Shown: one piece after another, positions 8,445 through 17,038 of the stretch
Numbering within the stretch: the stretch's first letter is position 1
Layout: each line of letters begins with the position of its first letter
From: an uncultured Marinobacter sp.
GTDB taxonomy: Bacteria; Pseudomonadota; Gammaproteobacteria; Pseudomonadales; Oleiphilaceae
NCBI RefSeq assembly: GCF_946886895.1
Contig: NZ_CAMPJO010000003.1
Span: forward strand, 325,823-389,822
DNA length: 64,000 nucleotides
Reading direction: 5' to 3'
Notes under the pieces: model-generated
Seen by the model: only the letters and a program-made list of their open reading frames with translations
Told to the model about the DNA's origin: nothing
Database searches by the model: none
Made by a program: the position numbers and the translations under genes

Positions 8445-9749
8445 TCAATGATCTGTCATTCGATTTACCGCGCCGGTGAGTTTCGCCACTGCCGTTTCGA
8501 GTGCTCCGATACCACTGGCAACACCCGCGATTTGCTGGGTACTGCGTTCGGCACCGCCACGAATCGCCACCATCTGCTGGTGAATCATTGCAATCAGGCC
8601 AGAGCTTGCCTCCACCACAGAGGTAATCTCCCCGGTAGCGTCCGCCGTGCGAGAGGCCAGCTTGCGCACCTCATCGGCGACCACCGCAAACCCACGCCCG
8701 GATTCGCCCGCCCGGGCCGCCTCAATAGCCGCATTCAGAGCCAGCAGGTTGGTTTGCCCGGCAATGTTCGAGATGGTCGATACAATGTTGGCAATGCTTT
8801 TTGACTGCAGGTTCAATTCTTCACTGACCTGACCGGCCTGTTCAATCTGACGGGAGGTTTCAACCGAGGTCGCCGTTGCACTATCCAGAGCCTCGCGGGC
8901 AGAACCGGTGATAACAGAGGTTTCGTCCGATGTCTCGGTGGCCAGCGCCAATGTCTCCCGGAACGTCGTCACCCGGTTGGTGATATCCGAGGCAAACTTG
9001 ATGACCCTGTAAACCTTGCCTTGCTGGTCGAAAATCGGATTATAAGTGGCTTCCACCCATACCTCTCGACCCGTTTTGTCCCTGCGCTCGAACTGTCCGC
9101 TGAAAAATTCGCCAGACGCCAGCTTTTTCCAGAAAGACGGATGTTCCGCGTAGAAGCGATCATCACAAAATATCCGGTGGTGTTTGCCAACAATCTGGTT
9201 CAGGCTATAGCCCATCACCGACAAAAAATTCTCATTGGCCCCCACAATGGTGCCATCGGGCTGGAACTCAATGACGGCAAGAGACCGGTCCAGTGCGGAA
9301 ATCCGAGCTTCCCGATCGGTCAAAGCCGCTCGCTCCCGGGTGATATCGGTGGCCATCTTGATGACCTTCACCACGTCACCCTGGCTATTACTCACCGGAA
9401 AATACGACGCCTGTAACCAGCAGCGCTGTCCGGCCCGGTTGACCCGTTCAAACGCACCCCGATGGGCATGGCCACCGGCCAGACTTTTCCAAAATGCAGA
9501 ATAATCCGCACTCCTGACAAGCTCAGGCGCACAGAACATCCGGTGGTGCTGGCCGATGATCTCCTCTCGTCGGTACCCCACCACGCCCAGAAAAAGGTCA
9601 TTGGCCTCCAGAATCCGACCGTCGGGAGTAAACTCTATGCAACCGATATTGTCCTTGATGGCCGCCAGATCCTGGCATGCGGAATCCCGCTCGGCTTGCA
9701 AAAGGTTGAACGCCGGATTGATTTTGCTTTTCCTGACAGCCAGAAACAT
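8445..9749 (-). CDS. Cytoplasmic PAS-PAS methyl-accepting chemotaxis protein (BdlA-like)
   Basis: A 434-residue soluble chemoreceptor with two consecutive PAS domains (about residues 25-140 and 145-265) and a short methyl-accepting signalling domain. The hairpin-tip sequence is [21 protein letters not shown], split here as [15 protein letters not shown] and [14 protein letters not shown]. No membrane segment or periplasmic domain is seen. The two PAS-PAC blocks are similar, each with a YNPIF/FPVS-type core followed by DITR or DITN. The layout and size match BdlA of Pseudomonas aeruginosa, a sensor involved in biofilm dispersal. A redox or haem/flavin ligand is possible for the PAS domains but cannot be shown. 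A FliA-type promoter lies about 50 bases upstream. Confidence 0.92.
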   Translation of the reverse strand: MFLAVRKSKINPAFNLLQAERDSACQDLAAIKDNIGCIEFTPDGRILEANDLFLGVVGYRREEIIGQHHRMFCAPELVRSADYSAFWKSLAGGHAHRGAFERVNRAGQRCWLQASYFPVSNSQGDVVKVIKMATDITRERAALTDREARISALDRSLAVIEFQPDGTIVGANENFLSVMGYSLNQIVGKHHRIFCDDRFYAEHPSFWKKLASGEFFSGQFERRDKTGREVWVEATYNPIFDQQGKVYRVIKFASDITNRVTTFRETLALATETSDETSVITGSAREALDSATATSVETSRQIEQAGQVSEELNLQSKSIANIVSTISNIAGQTNLLALNAAIEAARAGESGRGFAVVADEVRKLASRTADATGEITSVVEASSGLIAMIHQQMVAIRGGAERSTQQIAGVASGIGALETAVAKLTGAVNRMTDH

Positions 9750-9798
9750 GGGTTTTACTCCCCGGTAAAATTGTTTATTCCTTAAACAGGTTTCCAGA

Positions 9799-9825
9799 GT
9801 ATCGGCAATATCAGAAAAAAGTATC
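9799..9825 (-). promoter_or_regulatory. Candidate sigma-28 (FliA) promoter for the PAS-PAS chemoreceptor
   Basis: On the minus strand GATACTTT, 11 bases, then GCCGATAC. The -10 block matches the FliA consensus GCCGATAA in seven of eight positions. The -35 block matches TAAAGTTT only partly. The distance to the gene start (about 50 bases) is suitable. This is weaker than the matching promoter of the other chemoreceptor at 62069. Confidence 0.5.
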
Positions 9826-9917
9826 TTTGATTTTTGTTAATTATTATTGTGGCTCGTATCGGAGCATTGCAGAAGCGGGTAGTACCCTGGTGACACGAGT
9901 CCCGAGGCGCGGCACAG

Positions 9918-9940
9918 TTGCCCACAAATTCTGTGGATAA
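9918..9940. promoter_or_regulatory. Palindrome containing an exact DnaA-box sequence
   Basis: TGTGGATAA (9932-9940) is an exact reverse-complement DnaA box. It faces TTGCCCACA (9918-9926), a two-mismatch box, across five bases, so that CCACA and TGTGG form a palindrome. It lies in a 297-base non-coding stretch between the chemoreceptor and the crotonase gene. There is no box cluster, AT-rich unwinding region or dnaA gene here, so it is not a replication origin. It could be a DnaA titration or regulatory site or the operator of an unrelated regulator. Confidence 0.35.
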
Positions 9941-9971
9941 CGTTGTTAGCAGAGTAAGGACAGGTGGCCCG

Positions 9972-9992
9972 AACCCCCGTCGATCGGGGGTT
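9972..9992. repeat. Perfect hairpin downstream of the crotonase gene
   Basis: Arms AACCCCCG and CGGGGGTT form an 8-bp stem around the 5-base loop TCGAT, about 55 bases beyond the 3' end of the crotonase gene on the minus strand. There is no clear T-tract. It is a possible transcription terminator for that gene. The rest of the 9826-10046 gap holds nothing else I can recognise. Confidence 0.45.
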
Positions 9993-10046
9993 GGAGGAAC
10001 ATGGCCGTTAATTGACCTGGCTACTGGATGATCGGATCGGTACTGG

Positions 10047-10748
10047 CTATTTTCCGCTCAGACCGAGGTGTGCACTGTCCTGCTCAATGCAGCGGTCCAG
10101 AAGTGCCAGGTAGTCCGCTTTTGCCTTGAGCTTGGTCTCACGGTGGGCCCGCATATTCAGTGACTTGAACTGGCCAGCCACCGCATTCGCCCGATCAATC
10201 AGCGCTTCCTGAGCCACCACTTCATCCAGGAAGCCGGCCTCGACAGCCCCCTCGGGGCTGAAGATTTCGGCGTTCACCACCGAACGGTAAAAATGAGCCG
10301 GGGACAACCGATGCCGCGCGATTTCGATGCCGGTGTGATGCATGGTCATGCCGATGGCGACCTCGTTCAGGCCGAGTTTGAATGCCCCCTCAATGCCGAT
10401 GCGATAGTCAACGGACAGCAGGATAAACGCACCTTTGGCAATCGCGTGGCCGCTGCACGCACCAATCACCGGCAACGGAAATGCCGCCAACCGGCGGGTT
10501 AATCTGGAGCCCGTGCTTACCAGTGCCGCCGCCTCGTTCGGGCCTTTCTGCATTTCCTTCAGGTCATAACCGCCGGAAAAAATGCCCGGCTGCCCGGTGA
10601 GGATGACCACCGCCTTATCCTGCTCAGCGCGATCCAGTGCCGCATTGAGCGCCTCAAACACCTCATGGCTCAGGGCATTGGCCTTGCCGTTGTTGATTAC
10701 AATGGTCGCGACGCCATCGTTCAGTTGGTAGCCTACGAGTTCCGTCAC
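10047..10748 (-). CDS. Enoyl-CoA hydratase/isomerase family protein
   Basis: A 233-residue crotonase-family protein expected to act on an acyl-CoA in the cytoplasm. The oxyanion-hole regions are recognisable (SGGYDLKEM and GHAIAKGAFI). In enoyl-CoA hydratase the second region would read GGGCE; here it reads KGAF, so one catalytic glutamate is absent. The other equivalent, in LGLNEVAIGM, is kept. This suggests an isomerase or another crotonase activity rather than classical hydration. I chose the GTG at 10748 because AGAGGA lies at proper distance before it and the domain starts immediately; a longer ATG frame to 10820 adds a low-complexity leader. It is 81 bases after the DUF2339 gene on the same strand. 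Confidence 0.88.
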   Translation of the reverse strand: MTELVGYQLNDGVATIVINNGKANALSHEVFEALNAALDRAEQDKAVVILTGQPGIFSGGYDLKEMQKGPNEAAALVSTGSRLTRRLAAFPLPVIGACSGHAIAKGAFILLSVDYRIGIEGAFKLGLNEVAIGMTMHHTGIEIARHRLSPAHFYRSVVNAEIFSPEGAVEAGFLDEVVAQEALIDRANAVAGQFKSLNMRAHRETKLKAKADYLALLDRCIEQDSAHLGLSGK

Positions 10749-10829
10749 CGGTCTTTCCTCTTGCTCAGGTTGTGGTTTTTGATTGGGTGAACTTTGCCAG
10801 CTTCTGACGTGGCTGGCCACTGTGTTGTG

Positions 10830-13370
10830 TCACGGGTGTGCCTCCTGACCACTGGCCGGCTGCGCCTTTCGGTACATCCAGGCCAGGCCCAGCAGCGCCA
10901 GGCCGAGGCCCATGAAGGCCGCAACCCGCCAGAGACCTTGCAGCCCCGCCATATCAATCAGGAATATCTTGCCAATCACCAGGCCCAGCAGCACCATTCC
11001 GGCTTTGTACAGCAACGGATGATCGCGTTTCGTGGCGTAGACGATGGCGACAATGGCATAGGCCAGGCCAACGACGGAGTAGCTGTATAGCTCACCTTCG
11101 ACTACGCCATAGGAAAGCGCCATCTCATGGCCCTGCCAGAGCTGACGGATTTCCAGGGCGGTAAACAGCAGGAATCCCCCGGCCGCCACACAGCGGGCCC
11201 AGAATCGGGGCACGAGTTCTGGCAGCCGGCTGGCCGCAAGCGCAAGGAGCACCGGACCACCAAAGGCCGGCAGCAAGAGATTCAGGACCGGTGTATCGCC
11301 AATAGCGCCGCCCCACCAGGGGTTGTGTATCGTCACCAACGTGAGGTAGCTCAGGGCAGAAAGGCCCAGCAACACCCACGAGAACCCGCGGTAGAGCCAG
11401 GCCAGGGACTGACTGGCCCTGGCCCGAACCACATAGGTCAAACTGAGTGCTCCCCACAACAGGGTGTTGAGCGTTGCCTCTGTAAGGCTGTACTGGCGGG
11501 CAAAGATATCCCCGTCATACAGCCAGTAACGCAGTTCCGTGCCGAGGAACAACACCAGCAGATGCAGAGTCGCGCCTTCAAGCCAGGGCCGGATGCTCTG
11601 ATGCCGCCCCGCTATCCAACTGGCGACTGCCGCGCACGCCGTCGCCCCGCCATAGGTCCAGAGCGACCAGTGCGTGCTGGCATCGTAATCCTGAAGCCAG
11701 GGATTGAAGGTCAGCCGGGCCACCACCAGCGCCAGAGCGACTTTCAGCAGCAGGTACAATTCCGGCATCCGGTAACGCCGGGCCAGCCAGGTGAGGCTGA
11801 TGAACTGAACAGACAGGGCCAGGGTCAGCGAGGCGTCCCGGAAGGCCATCACAACCGCCAGGGAGTACGCTACGTGTGCCGCCAGAATGGCCCACACCAC
11901 ACCGGCACCGTAGCGTTCGCGACGCTCCATCTGCCACGCCAGCACACCGTAGAAGGCGCCCAGCACCAACGTAAGCACAGCCCATGTCGGTGACGTGTCG
12001 TACCCGTGCAACAGCAGCCAGCCAAGCACCAGCCAGACCAGTGGCGAGAGCATTGTTAACGAAGCCCAGCGACGGCTGGCCGGGTGTCGTACCCACTGCC
12101 ACAGCCCCATACCCAGCGTCAGCAGGGTGGCAGCAATCAGGTAACCGAGAAAGCCGCCACGCTGATCCAGCGGTACCGGCTGCAGCGCCACCGCGCCTCT
12201 GGCCATACCGATTGCTGTGCCCCCATAGAACAGCAGCCAGCCGAGGGCGCTGGCCAGCACTGCGCCCCAGGGCAGGAACCAAAGCCTGCCAAGGCTCTGG
12301 GGAACCAGGATGGTCACCGGCAGGATGAACAACCAGCTCCAGAACAGCGGGCTACCCGCAGGCTGCCCCGCAACCGACAACCCCCAAAGAGCCAGCAAGG
12401 GCAACAGAGCCTCCCGCACCCGTGGCTCCGGCCCCTGGGCAGGGGCCGAGATGACAGCAAAAATCACAAACAGGCCGGCAAGGTACCAGGCCGTTGCCGG
12501 GACGATGGCAGCGGCGGACGCCGTGATCGCCCACCAGCCCAGCGCCCCGGCCAGGGTGGCGTACCACAGCCAGTGGCGGTACACATAGCGCATGAGCAAC
12601 AGGGAACTGATCGTAATCAGAAAGCTGTAGGCCAGCACAAACGCCACTCGACCCTCATCGCCACCGATCAGGAGCGGCACCAGATAGGCGCCACTCAACC
12701 CCATGATGGCGAGCAAAGGACCGTGCACCAGAGCCATGACCATGGTTGCAAGGGACACCATCGCCAGGCCCACCAACCCCATCACCGGGGTGATCAGTCC
12801 GTAATGGTGCACCCCCGCCAATAAGGCCGCGTACAGGGTAATGCTGCCCCCACCCGCCAGGGCAGCAAATACCTGGTCCGCCCCCTGATTGCGGCGGCGC
12901 AGAAACTCCGCACCCGCATGCAGGGCCAGGCCGCTGATCAGTGCCAACAGTAATTGCTGAATCGGGCCAATCAGCCCGGCATTAATCGAGTGGCTGACCA
13001 TGAATATACCAGCCAGGCCGACACTCAGCCCGCCCAACCACACCATCCAGTTGTCCTTGAGCGCCTGGAGAATACGTGAGGGCGCCCGGGCACCCAGCGT
13101 CTTTTCAGAACCAGACACATCATGTTCTTCCGCCACATCGCGCTGCGAAATGGGCTCCGGCTCAAAGCTCGGAACGGCGGCCGGCTGCGGCTCCCCGGCC
13201 TGGCCCCGGAGCCGGGCCACCTCCTCCCGCAGGAACGCCAGTTCGGTGGCCATCGAATCCAGGCGGGATGACTGCAGACTGCGCTGGCGAAAAGCAAGAA
13301 TACCCAGCACAGCGCCAATGGGGAGCAGCAGCGCCAAACCCAAAACCACGATTACGAGCAATACTTCCAT
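10830..13370 (-). CDS. DUF2339 large membrane protein
   Basis: An 846-residue integral membrane protein of the DUF2339 family. It begins with one membrane segment (residues 3-25) followed by a charged, coiled-coil-prone stretch (about 30-100). The remainder is more than 20 hydrophobic segments, containing repeated Trp and Gly-rich turns. Family members are found in the inner membrane of many Proteobacteria and have no assigned function. The first ATG is preceded by a GGAGCC-like site. The gene is 81 bases upstream of the crotonase on the same strand and is separated by 238 bases from the divergently transcribed M28 peptidase. Confidence 0.9.
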   Translation of the reverse strand: MEVLLVIVVLGLALLLPIGAVLGILAFRQRSLQSSRLDSMATELAFLREEVARLRGQAGEPQPAAVPSFEPEPISQRDVAEEHDVSGSEKTLGARAPSRILQALKDNWMVWLGGLSVGLAGIFMVSHSINAGLIGPIQQLLLALISGLALHAGAEFLRRRNQGADQVFAALAGGGSITLYAALLAGVHHYGLITPVMGLVGLAMVSLATMVMALVHGPLLAIMGLSGAYLVPLLIGGDEGRVAFVLAYSFLITISSLLLMRYVYRHWLWYATLAGALGWWAITASAAAIVPATAWYLAGLFVIFAVISAPAQGPEPRVREALLPLLALWGLSVAGQPAGSPLFWSWLFILPVTILVPQSLGRLWFLPWGAVLASALGWLLFYGGTAIGMARGAVALQPVPLDQRGGFLGYLIAATLLTLGMGLWQWVRHPASRRWASLTMLSPLVWLVLGWLLLHGYDTSPTWAVLTLVLGAFYGVLAWQMERRERYGAGVVWAILAAHVAYSLAVVMAFRDASLTLALSVQFISLTWLARRYRMPELYLLLKVALALVVARLTFNPWLQDYDASTHWSLWTYGGATACAAVASWIAGRHQSIRPWLEGATLHLLVLFLGTELRYWLYDGDIFARQYSLTEATLNTLLWGALSLTYVVRARASQSLAWLYRGFSWVLLGLSALSYLTLVTIHNPWWGGAIGDTPVLNLLLPAFGGPVLLALAASRLPELVPRFWARCVAAGGFLLFTALEIRQLWQGHEMALSYGVVEGELYSYSVVGLAYAIVAIVYATKRDHPLLYKAGMVLLGLVIGKIFLIDMAGLQGLWRVAAFMGLGLALLGLAWMYRKAQPASGQEAHP

Positions 13371-13608
13371 GCCCTGCGGGCTCCTCTGTCTCAGGCTGAT
13401 TGCCGAAGTTTATCCTGTCTGATTTCCCGGCTCACTAATGGGAGGCCGGTCACACAACCACCGCCGCCCACGGCGCCGGCCAAACCTTGTCGTTTGGTAA
13501 TGATTTTCACCTGGAACCATCCCCTATCCGGTCTACGATTGCTATTGGCACCGAAGGAAGCAGTGGTGCCGGCACAAACAAAAAAACTCCCAGGATTGGA
13601 GAATCACC

Positions 13609-15231
13609 ATGAAACTCAGCACGGCATGCCAGGCCCTGGCATTAGGGTCACTTTGTTTCACGCTATCCGCCCAGGCCGACCCCGGCCGGAAATCCACCGC
13701 CGATCTGCTCAACGAGTTCTGGAGTCCGGACCACATCAGTCCGTTTGAGTGCCGGTTCGGCATTCTGAACAGCACGCCATTTGGCCTGCCTCGCTGCATG
13801 CAGGCCAGCAACATCCAGTACCATCTGGACCGGTTGTATGGTATCGCCGAGGCCAACGATGGCAACCGCGCCGCCGGCCTGCCAGGCTATGATGCCTCGG
13901 TTGACTACATCCAGACCACACTGGAATCCGCCGGTTACGAAGTTCACATACAGCCGTTTCCCTTCAACGCGTTCTATCCCAGCGGTGATGGTGTCCTGCA
14001 AGTGATTGCTCCGACGCCGACAGACTACGTCTGGGAAGAAGACTTCACCTATCTCTCCCAGACCGAGCCCGGCGACGCCACCGGTACAGCCGTTGCGGTT
14101 GATGTGCAGCTTGGCCCCGATAACACCTCCACCAGTGGTTGCGAACCGGAAGACTTTGCCGGCTTCCCGGCTGGCGCCATTGCCGTGATCCAGCGAGGCG
14201 CCTGTGCCTTTGGCCTGAAGGCCACCAACGCCGCCAATGCTGGTGCTGTCGGAGCGGTCATCTTCAATCAGGGCAATACCGAAGACCGTAAAGGGCTCAT
14301 CAACGCCACACTCGGCGGCGACTACGCGGGCGGCATTCCCGTCGTTTTCACCACCTACGACATCGGTGCCGGCTGGGTAGGCCAGACAGACCTGCAGCTG
14401 CACGTTGTCGCTGATGTCGTCCGGGAACAGACCGAAACCTTCAACGTGATCGCGGAAACCGAAAGGGGCGATCCGGACAACGTGGTAATGACCGGCGCCC
14501 ACCTGGATTCGGTCTTCGAGGGTGCCGGTATCAACGACAATGGCTCCGGCAGCGCCGCCTTACTGGAGTTGGCCTTGCAGATGAAGCGCGCCCATCCGCG
14601 TAATCAGGTGCGCTTCGCCTGGTGGGGTGCCGAAGAAGCCGGCCTGGTAGGTTCCACCTTTTATGTCAATAATCTCACGCCGGAAGAGAAGGCCCGGATC
14701 AAGGTGTACCTCAACTACGACATGATCGGCTCACCCAACTTCGGCAACTTTATCTACGATGGCGACGGCTCCGATTTCGATCTCGCTGGCCCCCCGGGCT
14801 CCGCGGCGACCGAAGCGTTGTTTGAGAAGTACTTCAACTTGCGGGAGATCGCCTTCGAAGGCACCGAAATCAGCTTCCGCTCAGACTACGCCCAGTTCTT
14901 CGAAGACGGCATTGCCTTTGGTGGGCTGTTCACCGGCGCCGAGGGTATTAAAACCGAAGCCCAGGCGGCCAAGTTCGGCGGTGAAGCTGGCATTGCCTAC
15001 GATCCCTGTTACCACTCGGCGTGCGACGACATCACCAACATTGACGAACTCGCCCTTGAAATCAACGGCGATGCCGCCGCCTTCGTCACCAGTTGGCTGT
15101 CACTTTCCACCCGGGTGATCGACGAGGAAATCGAGGCCGCCGAGGAACCAGAACCGGCACCAGGCGTGCGCTCATTGCAAGTGCAGCAGGCCCATGACAT
15201 CACCCACTGGGGCGATAAATGGATCAAGTAA
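13609..15231 (+). CDS. Secreted M28 family metallopeptidase with PA domain
   Basis: A 540-residue exported zinc aminopeptidase. A Sec signal peptide is visible (hydrophobic core residues 7-20, cleavage near AQA-D at 23-24). A protease-associated (PA) domain occupies about 160-270, and the M28 catalytic domain about 275-500. The zinc ligands and catalytic acid fit the family: H298 and D310 (GAHLDSV and INDNGSGS), E342/E343 (GAEEAG), D371 (NYDMIGS) and H469 (CYHSACDD). Two nearby cysteine pairs probably form disulfides. The mature protein is expected in the periplasm or outside the cell and would remove N-terminal residues from peptides. It has its own promoter region and ends at a strong hairpin. 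Confidence 0.94.
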   Translation: MKLSTACQALALGSLCFTLSAQADPGRKSTADLLNEFWSPDHISPFECRFGILNSTPFGLPRCMQASNIQYHLDRLYGIAEANDGNRAAGLPGYDASVDYIQTTLESAGYEVHIQPFPFNAFYPSGDGVLQVIAPTPTDYVWEEDFTYLSQTEPGDATGTAVAVDVQLGPDNTSTSGCEPEDFAGFPAGAIAVIQRGACAFGLKATNAANAGAVGAVIFNQGNTEDRKGLINATLGGDYAGGIPVVFTTYDIGAGWVGQTDLQLHVVADVVREQTETFNVIAETERGDPDNVVMTGAHLDSVFEGAGINDNGSGSAALLELALQMKRAHPRNQVRFAWWGAEEAGLVGSTFYVNNLTPEEKARIKVYLNYDMIGSPNFGNFIYDGDGSDFDLAGPPGSAATEALFEKYFNLREIAFEGTEISFRSDYAQFFEDGIAFGGLFTGAEGIKTEAQAAKFGGEAGIAYDPCYHSACDDITNIDELALEINGDAAAFVTSWLSLSTRVIDEEIEAAEEPEPAPGVRSLQVQQAHDITHWGDKWIK

Positions 15232-15255
15232 TGCCGGCTATTGAGTAAAACAACC

Positions 15256-15290
15256 ACGCAAGAGGCCACCACCCTGGTGGCCTCTTGCGT
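15256..15290. terminator. Strong hairpin between convergent genes
   Basis: A perfect 16-bp stem (left arm 15256-15271, right arm 15275-15290, loop CCC) lies 24 bases after the M28 peptidase stop and just after the stop of the small minus-strand gene. On the minus strand it is followed by GGTTGTTTT. It probably terminates transcription from both sides. Confidence 0.8.
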
Positions 15291-15293
15291 CAT

Positions 15294-15473
15294 TCAGAAG
15301 AAATAATAATTCATCATCTGCAGCACAATTAAGGCGGCCACGAGCGGAAAAATATAACGGGTCAGATTTCCGAATTCCCGCTGCTCACCTTTTGGAGCAA
15401 ATTTTTCGATCAGGGGGATCAGGACAATCAGTGACAGAAACAACACGCCCAGGATGATCAAAAGCGTCCCCAT
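15294..15473 (-). CDS. Small membrane protein, 59 residues
   Basis: A short reading frame with an ideal ribosome site (AGGAGGT eight bases before the ATG) and a protein that makes sense as a two-helix inner-membrane peptide. The first hydrophobic segment spans residues 3-22, a charged loop follows (EKFAPKGEQREFGN), and the second segment spans 40-54, ending with an aromatic NYYFF tail. I do not recognise a family. It sits between the convergent M28 peptidase terminator and the LysR gene, on the same strand as LysR, with 63 bases separating them. The start site and hydrophobic pattern argue that it is real. Confidence 0.65.
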   Translation of the reverse strand: MGTLLIILGVLFLSLIVLIPLIEKFAPKGEQREFGNLTRYIFPLVAALIVLQMMNYYFF

Positions 15474-15536
15474 AATGTCTACCTCCTCACCTACCGGTCA
15501 ATCACGTGCCGTTACTTTTTACCAGACCTGCCAGCA

Positions 15537-16397
15537 CTACTGCAGGTTCCGGAACGCGCCTCTTACATGAGCCGCCAGCGCATCGTTCAGGGAGTTGGAA
15601 CCCTGGCGGACCAGGGCCAACTGGTAGCAGCCGATCTCGGGTAGTTCGTCGCTGACGATCTGCTTCAGGGGCGGGCGCACCAGGCTCAGGGGGAACGGGG
15701 CGACGGCCAGGTCAGCCACCATGGCGGCTTCCTGGCCCGAACAGTGCTCACAGGTGTAGGCAATCCGATACGCCGTTCCGGCCCGATCAAGTGCCCGTAA
15801 CGTCATGCGACGCCAGACACAGTCCTCATGGGCAACCGCAATCGGAAGGGGCGTTCTCTGAAACGCGGACGCGCCTTCCCGGCCGGCCCAGACCAGGGGT
15901 TCCCGATGAACCACCTCGCCGCGAACATCCCGGGCTTCGTCTGCAACCGTCACCAGCACCATATCCAGCTCCCCCGCATCAAGCCGCGCCAGATTCTGCT
16001 TACTCGATCCGACAACCACATCCACCAGTACGGCAGGGTACGATCGGGCAAACTGGGCGAGGACCTCCGGCAAAATCCGCGTACCTACATCGTCTGACGT
16101 ACCAAGGCCGACCTTCCCCTCCAGCGTCGGCGCAATGAAGTGCTGGACGGCCTCCTGATTCAGCCTTAACAGCCGGCGGCTGTAATCCAGCAATACCTCA
16201 CCATCCGGGGTAAGCCGCACCTGCCGGGGTTCGCGGATAAACAGACTCTTTCCCAGCCGCTGTTCCAGCCGTTTGATCTGCATGCTCAGCGCCGACGGTG
16301 TGCGGTGCACCAGCTGCGCCGCACCGGTAAAGGTACCGCACTCGGAAATAGCAACAAACGTTCTGAGCACCTCATTGTCCAGCAATGGCATGTTCAC
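15537..16397 (-). CDS. LysR-type transcriptional regulator
   Basis: A LysR-family regulator of about 286 residues with an N-terminal winged helix-turn-helix (FVAISECGTFTGAAQLVH, then TPSALSMQIKRLEQRLG) and a periplasmic-binding-protein-like effector domain from about residue 90. The GTG at 16397 is six bases after GGAGG and is preferred; an ATG two codons later is also possible. It is transcribed away from the small DUF1127-like gene at 16534 across a 136-base gap, the arrangement usual for a LysR regulator and its target. The CEHCSG cysteine cluster in the effector domain is unusual and might sense redox state or metal, but this is only inference. Confidence 0.9.
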   Translation of the reverse strand: MNMPLLDNEVLRTFVAISECGTFTGAAQLVHRTPSALSMQIKRLEQRLGKSLFIREPRQVRLTPDGEVLLDYSRRLLRLNQEAVQHFIAPTLEGKVGLGTSDDVGTRILPEVLAQFARSYPAVLVDVVVGSSKQNLARLDAGELDMVLVTVADEARDVRGEVVHREPLVWAGREGASAFQRTPLPIAVAHEDCVWRRMTLRALDRAGTAYRIAYTCEHCSGQEAAMVADLAVAPFPLSLVRPPLKQIVSDELPEIGCYQLALVRQGSNSLNDALAAHVRGAFRNLQ

Positions 16398-16533
16398 CAG
16401 GCACCTCCACAAGGTTCCGTCGTCGTTCTGACTTAAACATATCTGAAGGCTAAGTTAAATTCTTTTCGTTTGATTGAACGCACGGTAACCGTCATGCTGC
16501 CCGCAAATGGCATCCATGTGACAGGGGACGACG

Positions 16534-16767
16534 ATGCAAACCAACGCAAGCCAACAACACACTCCCGGTGTCCACCCGATGACCTGGATGGCGCAGTATT
16601 CACGCCGCCAGCAATTCAAGCGCATGGCCAGAACCCTGCTGGCCGAGAAAGACGAGATTCTCTCGGATCTGGGCTACGAGCGGTGGGAACTGATCGTTGC
16701 CCTGAGCCTGCCGCTCAGGAGTGATGCCCTGAGTTACCTTGAGCAACGCCGCCAGAGCAGGCGCTGA
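16534..16767 (+). CDS. Small basic protein, DUF1127-like
   Basis: A 77-residue cytoplasmic protein with a basic stretch (RRQQFKRMARTLL) followed by an acidic helix that reads LAEKDEILSDLGYERWEL. This resembles the arginine-rich helix plus 'D..LLRDIGL.R.E' pattern of DUF1127 proteins, which help adapt phosphate, carbon or RNA metabolism in other Proteobacteria. The match is partial, so the family name is tentative. The start follows CAGGGGACG. It is divergently oriented from the LysR regulator and is its likeliest target. The 271 bases after it, up to the GGDEF/EAL gene, contain no gene I can support. Confidence 0.7.
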   Translation: MQTNASQQHTPGVHPMTWMAQYSRRQQFKRMARTLLAEKDEILSDLGYERWELIVALSLPLRSDALSYLEQRRQSRR

Positions 16768-17038
16768 GCAAACCTTCCAGCCCCTGCCGGTTGGTAACCC
16801 CTGACACTGGCTTGCCGACCACCGGTCAACCTGACCAATGGTTGCCTGCCCATCGGGACCTTCTCCGACATCAACACAAGCCTGAATTGTTGAGGATGAA
16901 GACAGAGTGATGGGCTTCATCTCCGCCATCGCCAGTCGCATTTACCCAAAATCCTGCTAAGGTTAGGGGACGCACAACTCATTCAAATAAAAAATTTTTT
17001 TGTCTGCACATCGCTATCGGCGGAGATCGCGGCTCAAC

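Noticed and set aside
9826..10046. Replication origin suggested by an exact DnaA box and nearby AT-rich sequence
   Set aside because: Only one exact box and one weak one, no dnaA, dnaN, gidA or rpmH nearby; an origin would need a cluster.
16600..16941. Minus-strand frame of 113 residues overlapping the DUF1127-like gene
   Set aside because: It runs antisense through the small plus-strand gene, has no ribosome site and no family-like sequence; the plus-strand gene is better supported.
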